Assembly: GCF_947507565.1 (NCBI RefSeq)
Contig: NC_089183.1
Coordinates: forward strand, 2,170,001-2,234,000
Reading direction: 5' to 3'
Length of the DNA: 64,000 bases
From: Oscarella lobularis
Taxonomy: Eukaryota; Porifera; Homoscleromorpha; Homosclerophorida; Oscarellidae
The notes beneath the pieces are model-generated. The model was not told the DNA's origin, ran no database searches, and was given only the letters and a program-made list of their open reading frames with translations. Each line of letters begins with the position of its first letter. Position 1 is the first letter of the stretch. The translations under genes and the position numbers were made by a program. Below are positions 57,371-64,000 of this stretch, one piece after another.

Positions 57371-59006
57371 CTATTCTCCACTGACAACGGACGGACACAG
57401 GTTAACACAAGCACAACATACCCTAATCAATTTATCTAGAGTTGAGTTACCGCTACTGCTGTTGGAGATGAAGGAGATTGGCATGACGCTCTGTAGGATC
57501 GTGTACTTCTGTTTCAGGACGCCTATGAGTCGCTCAACATGGATCCTTACCAGCGATAACTCTCGACTCCAGTCGACATCAATCTTCTCGAGCTGTTTCC
57601 TGCCTCTGGTAAATGTTGGCATCTTAATTTCGCTCATGGTAAGTCGAGCGTAGGCATGACAGGTAAATCCACGATCTGCTAGAATTACGTCGCCTGTGAC
57701 ATAAGACAGTCATAACCATAACACAGTCACGCAGAGGTATTGACCTACCCGGTAGCAGTAGATGCGTTAGGCCCGAACTTTCCAGTATGTCTTTGTCAGA
57801 CATACGACCACCAGCTGCATGGGAAAGAAACGAAATGGTTCCTTGAGGTGATATGCCAATCAGAAATTTGATTGTCGAATGATGTTTGTAATTGCTCCAG
57901 ACTTGGGCTCTCGCAAGCAGGTCGGACGGTCGTTCTATGAATATCTCGGTGCAATCGACTATTACACAGCAGGACTTGAAGAATTTGCGGAAGGACGTGG
58001 GCATTGTCAGACGAAGCGTCTCTCTGTCGGGCCAGCAAATCAGGTGAGCACATTTGATGTGCATCACATCCAGAACTTGGTGAAAATGCCGAGATACCGT
58101 ACTTTTATGTACGCCATACCGATCGCCTATGTCTTCGTCCGTTAGATTCAGACGGATCTTTAAGAAGAACATGACGAAAATGTCCTTCTTTGTTAGTTTG
58201 TTCCCTTCAGGAAGGGCATCTTCAACCAGCTGGAACAACGAGTAAAAAACAGGCCATTCATGAATACCTACGAGTGAGTACACACTGAGTCAGTAATGTA
58301 ACAGTAATGAAATTTGAATACCTGTGTAGAACTTCAATTTAGAATTGTTATTCTTCAAGAAGTCGAACGAGATAGAAATTTGACCAATTGCCTCCCTCAA
58401 ACCGTCTCGTTCGTCGGTCATTCGCTGCAACTCGCTTTCCAGCCCCTTGATGGCAGTGAAAGACATGTCTGTTTGACAAGAAGAGGCCATGCAAGTATCA
58501 TCATTCGCTTCGTCGATAAGGCTTTCGTCCACAGTCATATCGATTGTGCAAGCAACGGATTCCTCACTCTCAGCAGCAGACAATAGCCCCCTCCTTCTTT
58601 CGTGACGTTCGTATCTGCCAATTGACGTCTTCGTCGACACAGCTGAAAATGAGTACCCCATCCGCACGCTGGGAACCCAATCAGGGTTTGTTGCATCCTG
58701 TAGCGGTGAAGGTGAGCCTGTAGCAAGACGCGGCGATTAATTAAATTTTAGGTAAAAAACCATTCTCGTACCGCTAATGAAGTGAGCCGAGCAAACTCTT
58801 GAATCGGCAGAGGGAGCCCAGTCTTTCCTCCTGATTGCCGCTATCCATTTTTCGCGTCGTCGAACGCGTAAATCGTCTGTTGTCTGGCAGGAACGACGCA
58901 CAGAATTCGTGGAAGAAGGGATACGGAAAAAGCGAATTCCACTGCCGCTTTCCGATCGATTCGCGCATCCGATTACGCAGCACGTTTGAACCATATCTAC
59001 GTACAA
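57371..59006 (-). CDS. THAP-DDE transposase of the 4.4-kb element
   Basis: Minus-strand exons in order: THAP zinc finger (CCVIGCANRSESG, FFRIPSS, RREKWIAAI, VCSAHFISG); NPDWVPSVRMGYSFS and a coiled coil (KGLESELQRMTDERDGLRE); then GIHEWPVFYSLFQLVED, helix-turn-helix-like IGDRYGVHKSTVSRHF, and the DDE core. First Asp in CCVIVDCTEIFIERP, WSNYKHHSTIKFLIGISPQG; second Asp in VILADRGF after a ~55-bp intron following HLLLPG; Glu in IHVERLIGVLKQKY; end VVSGE at 57371. All three catalytic acids are present and no stop interrupts the joined exons. THAP binds the TIRs in related systems. Start at VQTCCVIG; exact ATG uncertain. Confidence 0.85.
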
Positions 59007-59401
59007 CGACGGTAAATCGGTGAAAAAACCCTAAATAACCCAATGCGGAACAGCTGTCCCACCTTGTAGGCTTGCCCACCACGGTCGATGATCACGTGCG
59101 CTGTGACGTCACCGTGCAACCCCTCTATCGGGTTGGCAGCTTGTCCTTCGACCTCCTTCTTCTTCTCCCTCTGGGCCTGAATCGACTTCGTCGCACCAAT
59201 CGCCGGCGCTTGGTTGAGCCGACGGCGTCGCCTCTCCCGTCTTAGGCGCCGTTCTGGGAGCTCCCAGTTGGACTCGCTTCATCTGGAGAAACGGGACCTC
59301 GCCGCGCGTCGAAGGCGAATCGAGAGGAGTTTGTGACTTACACCGGCGGAAAGTCTCTTTTCCTGATCTTCGACTGCTTTGGACCAATCCGAAGAGGCCA
59401 T

Positions 59402-59880
59402 TTTGTGCAAAAATCCTGCGCATGTGCACTACTAATTAAACGTTCTCGAGCACGTGGTGAGGAAAAAACGCGAGATGGAATCGGGTTAATATTTTATTAT
59501 CCAAACGTCTTCCAAAGCGTGCGCTACAGTTTATTGTCCCTGATTTTAGACAGAAAGCTACGAGTATCTTTGCCATGCATCGTCCGACGCATCGCACGCA
59601 CGGATTCCCCTAATCTTGACGCACAAGTAAAAAAGAATCTTTCAACGAGCGGTCAAAATTACAGTACAGGACAGTCGGAGCTTCTCAAGACTTTCATCGT
59701 CATGCGGGCTGCACAAGTAATCATTACTGTACCAATGCATCCGGCATGAAGAAAGTCCGGTACAGTACCGTAATTTCTGATCGCTCGTTCGATGTATCTT
59801 TCGACGATCTTAATTTTCACTTGTGCGGGACTCGGAATCGGTTCGCGCAATGCATTAGAAGCTCCATGGTAAAGTTTCAT
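59402..59880. repeat. 5' flank of DDX19 copy 2 with palindromic element
   Basis: Duplicate of 39453-39870. The palindromic element at about 59600-59840 retains a longer centre ('ctcaagactttcatcgtcat' region) that copy 1 lacks. Confidence 0.7.
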
Positions 59881-60081
59881 CTACCCCTACCTGCCATGTA
59901 GCAAAAAAAAGATTCCGCTCGTCTAGGACGATTCGAAGGACGGATTAGCTGCACGGCTTACGTGAAGCACAAGGAATCCCGGATCACCAACGCTTAGGCA
60001 GTAGTCACTCAACGTCCTAAAAGTACACCAGTTGGTACTGTGCAAAAAATCTATGAAACTGCTATCAGAAGGTAACTAAAT
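59881..60081. other. Short spacer 3' of the FBXO22-like gene
   Basis: Nothing recognised. Confidence 0.5.
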
Positions 60082-61347
60082 TTAGCTGGGGAAAGTCAGA
60101 AATGCAAAGGCAAACGTGGAAGCCTGTTGAAACGCTTGAACACGCTTTTTGGAGCGCTCTTGATCTCCTCGATCATCGTCGTCGTCGTCGTCGTCGTCAC
60201 CCGCGCCAGCCTCATCCTCAAAACCGCACGCACCCAATTCGCCAAACTCGCCAATGCCCAAAAACCCGACGACAGGAACGCCGGGAAAGAGCGCTCGCAT
60301 CGAGTGCAAAGGATCCGACAACGATCCGGGTACGACGTCATCTCGTCGCCCGACGGAAATGCACGCGAAACACGCGGCGGATCAAAGCGTCGACGCAACA
60401 CCTCCCAAATCTCGACGAACTTTCGCCATCAAGTCTCGAACGTCTCGAACGTCACTTGACACCACGGTAGCGGGCCGAACACCGACTCCTCCGAGTGCCA
60501 ATCCGAGAAGAGCCGAATTAAAATAAGGAATCCGTGTCTCACCGATGAAGCAGCGAATACACCCTACAACTGTACCGCCGACGAGAGCGCTAGTTAGTTC
60601 GTTACCACGACGACGACGACGATGACAATGAAGAAGACCGCGACAGAACGGTGACGGCTGAAAGAAAGTTGAGAGGCATAGACATTCGCCAGACTTCAAG
60701 CAGATTACGAGACGCGACGACTCATAATCGATGACGCCACCGGGGAAAAAACTCACTAGTTCCTGCTTGGGTATTCGGCGGCTCTCGAACTGATACTCGA
60801 CGTTGCTACTCGCAAAGAGACGGCGAATCGCGTTCCCGGTGAATTTTTCCGAACTCTCGAATCCGTTCAAGCCGAGCAGTTGAACGGACACATTATTTAA
60901 TCGAGGAATGACGAGCGTCGTCACGACGACCGGTTGTTTATCGTCCGACTCGAAAACGCGTCCGTCTTTGCCAATGACGCCAACGCCTTCGTTGCGGCAG
61001 AATATTGCTATGCAATTTGATGGCATTCTACGGCAAAATGACGTCACTACGTCGAGGTCACTGTGATCGTCGTAGTCCAGCGAATAAAATTGTAGGAGAG
61101 CTGCTGGTGCGCGTTGGAGCGTGTCGATGTGAGAAGCGACGTCGAGTAGGCATTCGGCGTACGTCGAACGCGCAGTAAAGTGGGTCGAGAACGCTCTGAC
61201 TGCGTTTGACGTCACGCGTCGAGCCGTTTCGCGCCATAGGCGACTGACGCAACTCGCTCTAGCAAGCGTGCGAGCGTTACAATGACGGAAAATTTCGTAA
61301 AGGACGACGGGAAAGTCGAGAGGCGATGCAGAAGCGGAGGTTGTCAT
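60082..61347 (-). CDS. FBXO22-like F-box/FIST protein with one in-frame TGA
   Basis: Single minus-strand frame from ATG 61347 (MTTSASASPLDFPVVLYEIF) to 60082. The N-terminal F-box (FPVVLYEIFRHCNARTLARA, CVSRLWRE) would bind SKP1 in an SCF ubiquitin ligase. Downstream segments VVVTTLVIPRLNN, QELVSFFPGGVID, LALGGVGVRPATVV, ACISVGRR and ALFPGVPVVGFLGIGEFGE follow the FIST-type layout of FBXO22, which ends in a similar FP..P..GFFG.GE motif. A TGA at 60382-60384 (between GVASTL and SAACFAC) interrupts the frame, which is open again in the same phase to the natural stop. An acidic Asp run (about nine) lies near the end. Loss of ~100 residues or a sequence error. Confidence 0.7.
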
Positions 61348-61397
61348 CGTTTGGCACGTGATCGAGTCGGCTCTCACAAACCCGGATTAGACTCGAC
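61348..61397. promoter_or_regulatory. 50-bp divergent intergenic region (FBXO22-like / ZER1-like)
   Basis: Separates the two head-to-head ATGs. Contains a CACGTG E-box at about 61355-61360 and no TATA-like string. So short a gap implies a shared bidirectional promoter that probably extends into the coding ends. Confidence 0.6.
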
Positions 61398-63790
61398 ATG
61401 GACGTTCATCTCGACACGCTGTCCGATTGGGCCGTCCAAAGTCTGTGTGAAACGTTTTTTGTTCCGCATTTGCCTTTACTGGGTGACATGCCAGCGTCTC
61501 CATTGCCCTCTGTCGCCGAGATTCTTCTCGGGGACCCCACATGTTCAGTCCGCTTGCCTTCGCCTATCGCCAACCGCATTATCGACGGACTGGCTCGCCG
61601 TGGAAAGCTGACAGCAGGCGTCCTTGATATTCTACTCGATCGAAATCGCATTCGTTTGACTGCAATGCCTCTCTACTGTATTGATGTCGATCCGAACGCA
61701 TTCGTCGACAAAATAGCAGAATTGGTCAACGTGACGAGCATTGACATATCGTTCAGTCCGTGTTGGGCGGATCTGCCGACTCCTTTTTTGAAAATCGTCG
61801 AGGACAAGTGCATGACGTCATTGACGAGCTTCTGTGCTCGTCATGTCATTGGCGAAATTGGATTAGTCGAACTTCCGCATTTTTCAAATCTAAGGCATTT
61901 GGACATTGGATTCACGTCCGTTTCTCTTGAAGAGCTGCGTATTTTTGTATCGAGTCTACCTCTACTGGAGCACCTATGCATTTCTGGAATTCCTGTTAGC
62001 CTTTCGGAAGTGTTCTCCACGGCTGACTGTCTCGCATGTGTTCGTCTCAAACATCTCGGCCTCAATTCGTTAAACTTCGTCCCTGTCATGGAATCGGAAT
62101 TCACTGCAACGCTGAGTTCTAACATTTCAGCGTTTTTTTCCAAGCTTGGCCTTTTGAGCAGTGTTGATCTCTCTTACATTTCTTGGCGCAGTGGCGGCAA
62201 ATCAGATGCAAGCGTGAAGCAGGCTCTTTACGAAATTCTTCTAACCAGTTCTTCACTTACTCATCTTGAATGCTCAGGCACTCTCACCCTGGATTGCGTA
62301 TGCGACGTTCTAAGAGCTACTAATCGATTCAGTCAACTCAAATTTCTTGAGAAAATGGATTTTCATAGTAATGGATATGATATTGGTGCTGAGAACTGTC
62401 AAATTTCGACTGGGTGCAACGTTAATGATTATTGCAGCAAGCACGCTTTGAGAAATTATGCTGCTTTTTCTCGTGTTGTTTCTCTTTATGACCATAGAAT
62501 ATTGCGGCGCTGCGGCGAGGCGATTCCTGCTCCAGTCTCGTCAATGCTTTACGCCGGACTGCTTCGCATGCAGACTGAAAAGGATTTTAAGATAGCAGAG
62601 GTCATCGCTCGGTTTTTCGCCGGCTTGTTCAGAGAAATGGATTGGGATATTGAGAGAAACAAAAGCCGCTTGTTTTAGGCCACCATGCTTGTGGTTTGCT
62701 AGAATATTTTTTTCGGAAATTTTCAGACTGTGTCATGAGTGATGATGGTACGAGAGATGTGAACTGTTTTGTTGAAGCCCTAGCGTCAAGTGTTTTCCAT
62801 TTCTCGCCGTTTATTTGTTCACAACCTCTTCTTTTGCATTTGGCTGTGGAAGTCATTAGCAATCTTCCGGACGACGAATGGTATTCGAAGTACAACACCC
62901 TAAGAAGATTTTTCGAAAAAGTGCCGGCAATCGTTCGTCAACACTTGGCTAAAAATAAAAGCCAACTTACTAAATTGTGCGTTCACCTAAGCGATGTCCT
63001 CGATTCCTATTCTGAAGTTGAAAGACTTCGATATAAGGAGATTTATCTCTGCGACTTTCTTGTCGGAGTTTCTACAATTGTTCGGGCTCTTTGTTCACTG
63101 TGCTATGGGCTGCCGAGTCTGTTCCGTGATTTCGTCAAAGTTCCTGAAGCTGTGGACAATTTGGCAGAAGTGGCCCTAAGAGGCTCGTATTTTTATTTTC
63201 ATGCTGGTAGGGGTAAGTCGAGTTACTGCGTGGCTGTCGAATTCCTGTCGTACATTGCTGAAATTCGCGACTTGGCGCATACAGTGTGCTTGCGAAAAGT
63301 CATCAAGGCTATTGTTGATGCGGCGTCGTGTTCGCCGCCAACCGAGAGAATGCGTATCGCCTCTTCGTATTTGGCTGCACTCCTTATTGTCAACGACGAT
63401 CTGGACTCAATCTGGCCTAACGATGTCGAGAGCAAAGATGCTCTGGTTGCTAAGGTGTTCGGAAAGAGCGACTATACAAGAGGCTTTTTTGAACGCACAA
63501 CTAAAGCCGAACTAAACTGCTATTATTACACGACACTTGTGCCTTTGGTGAATGTTTGCAACTGCTCTGAATTCCCCGCTGTCTCTGCTTTTGGCTTGAA
63601 CCATCTGGCATACTTTTGTTGCAGCGACTTTCATGCTCAGAACTATTTCGCCGAAACCGGGTTGTGTCCTTTGTGCCTTCTGAGAAAAGAAATCGGTGCC
63701 GATGCGGTTTCTGGGCTCTCAATCCCAGCGGAGTTGGAAGACCAGTTCGACGCAGTAATGAAAGCATGTCCGGTGCACAAAGAAGACTGA
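61398..63790 (+). CDS. ZER1/ZYG11-family CUL2 substrate receptor (one frame break)
   Basis: Plus frame 61398-62678 followed, one base out, by 62679-63790. The N-terminal region (LSDWAVQSLCETFFVPHLPL) resembles a VHL-box-bearing start; leucine-rich repeats follow (LVNVTSIDISFSP, HFSNLRHLDIGFTSVSLEEL, LPLLEHLCISGIPVSL, LGLLSSVDLSYISW). The second part has ARM-like helices (GHHACGLLEYFFRKF, IRDLAHTVCLRKVIKAIVD) and ends YYYTTLVPLVNVCN, SAFGLNHLAYFC and CPVHKED. Family members pick substrates for CUL2 ligases. The break falls in a T-run (CTTGTTTTAGG, ~62670), so a 1-nt indel is likely; no intron with the needed phase was found. Confidence 0.8.
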
Positions 63791-64000
63791 GCCGGACGAG
63801 AGCGACCAAATGAATCGCATTTTGTGTTTGTTAAGTTTATCGTTGTTGGTTGGTCTTCACAATCTCGTTTTGTATGTGAATATGATGTTTTTGTTAAGTA
63901 AATTATGTTGTTTAATGCGCGGGCGGGTTTTCGTCTAGAAGCTGCACGCCTTCTTCTAGTGGTAGGCGAAACAAAAGAGAAATCGAACTATGTGCTCTCA
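63791..64000. other. 3' flank of the ZER1-like gene
   Basis: AT-rich; no canonical AATAAA seen before the window ends. Confidence 0.5.

Larger units (their letters stand above)
54725..59126. mobile_element. Autonomous THAP-DDE transposon with nuclease gene (ISL2EU-like), 4402 bp
   Basis: Ends are AGAGGGGTTGCA...TGCAACCCCTCT, with imperfect TIRs of ~50 bp (shared GTGACGTCA, CACGTGA and GACCGTGGTGGGCAA). Both flanks show AT (54723-54724 and 59127-59128), consistent with a 2-bp target duplication. The paralogous DDX19 copy 1 gives the empty site ('ctctagagttggcag'). It carries two convergent genes that both appear open: a THAP-DDE transposase (minus) and a SWIM-YqaJ-PHD protein (plus). As I recall, ISL2EU-type animal transposons pair such a transposase with a YqaJ nuclease; assignment to that family is by this gene pair and the AT duplication. 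Confidence 0.85.
53031..59401 (-). pseudogene. DDX19-like helicase copy 2, split by a 4.4-kb transposon
   Basis: The minus strand keeps exon 1 (MASSDWSKAVEDQEK at 59401) and the 5' part of exon 2 ([13 protein letters not shown]) on one side, and from about 54722 downward the rest: [40 protein letters not shown] in [36 protein letters not shown] and a full C-terminus ([18 protein letters not shown], stop 53031). The transposon interrupts coding exon 2, and a TGA follows in the remaining part (after LEWTNKYV). Splicing out 4.4 kb or a start inside the transposon would be needed for function. Confidence 0.8.

Noticed and set aside
1-64000. CRISPR array, bacterial operons or phage origin
   Set aside because: No spacer-repeat array, no Shine-Dalgarno-led operons; spliced metazoan genes dominate, so bacterial contamination is not supported, including for the MetX-like gene, which has ten introns.
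1-64000. tRNA or rRNA genes
   Set aside because: No cloverleaf with A/B boxes or rRNA core sequence was recognised by eye; a covariance-model scan would be decisive.

Overview
The window looks like nuclear DNA of a non-bilaterian animal, most plausibly a sponge. Genes are split by very short introns (about 40-60 bp, GT-AG with a few GC-AG). The gene content is metazoan: an LDLa-type receptor tyrosine kinase, a tyrosinase, BTB-kelch, KIF21, DDX19, FBXO22 and ZER1/ZYG11 families. A mitochondrion-targeted MetX/CysA-type acyltransferase is also present. Non-coding DNA is AT-rich, often carries TTAATTAA, and is full of small terminal-inverted-repeat (TIR) elements. There is one 200-base assembly gap (23737-23936). 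The species call is inference.

Layout. 1-5650: a TIR element, a short tandem repeat, decayed myotubularin and kinase pieces, and a kelch gene cut short by a 1.2-kb TIR element. 5650-18800: a segmental tandem array of LDLa-TM-tyrosine-kinase receptor genes. Copies A and C are nearly complete and copy B is decayed. An antisense relic of a kelch-coiled-coil-kinase gene lies between A and B. 18800-29020: an orphan ORF, a tyrosinase with broken frames, LRR-Roc and ankyrin relics, and the intact kelch-coiled-coil-TKL kinase gene (744 aa, 8 exons). 29020-42000: one possible small secreted-protein gene, a BTB-BACK-kelch gene, and mostly minus-strand relics (JmjC, PQQ propeller, aldo-keto reductase, KIF21), plus DDX19 copy 1. 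42390-48880: one minus-strand reading frame of about 2160 codons with ~19 extracellular repeats and two in-frame stops. 49250-51160: an intact 11-exon acyltransferase gene (435 aa). 53030-59400: DDX19 copy 2, split by a 4.4-kb transposon that carries a THAP-DDE transposase and a convergent SWIM-YqaJ-PHD nuclease gene. 60080-63790: FBXO22-like and ZER1/ZYG11-like genes, head-to-head with 50 bp between their start codons.

Themes. (1) Duplicated genes recur with a different lesion in each copy (receptor A vs C, DDX19 1 vs 2, kelch copies). (2) Single in-frame stops or 1-nt shifts interrupt otherwise long intact frames in several genes. Other genes (kelch-kinase, acyltransferase) rejoin perfectly in frame, so the lesions could be pseudogenes, haplotype mixture or assembly error. 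(3) Several DNA transposon families have shaped the region, and some insertions can be dated against their paralogous empty sites. All gene models were made by eye from reading frames, splice-site phase and remembered family motifs; no database search was run.
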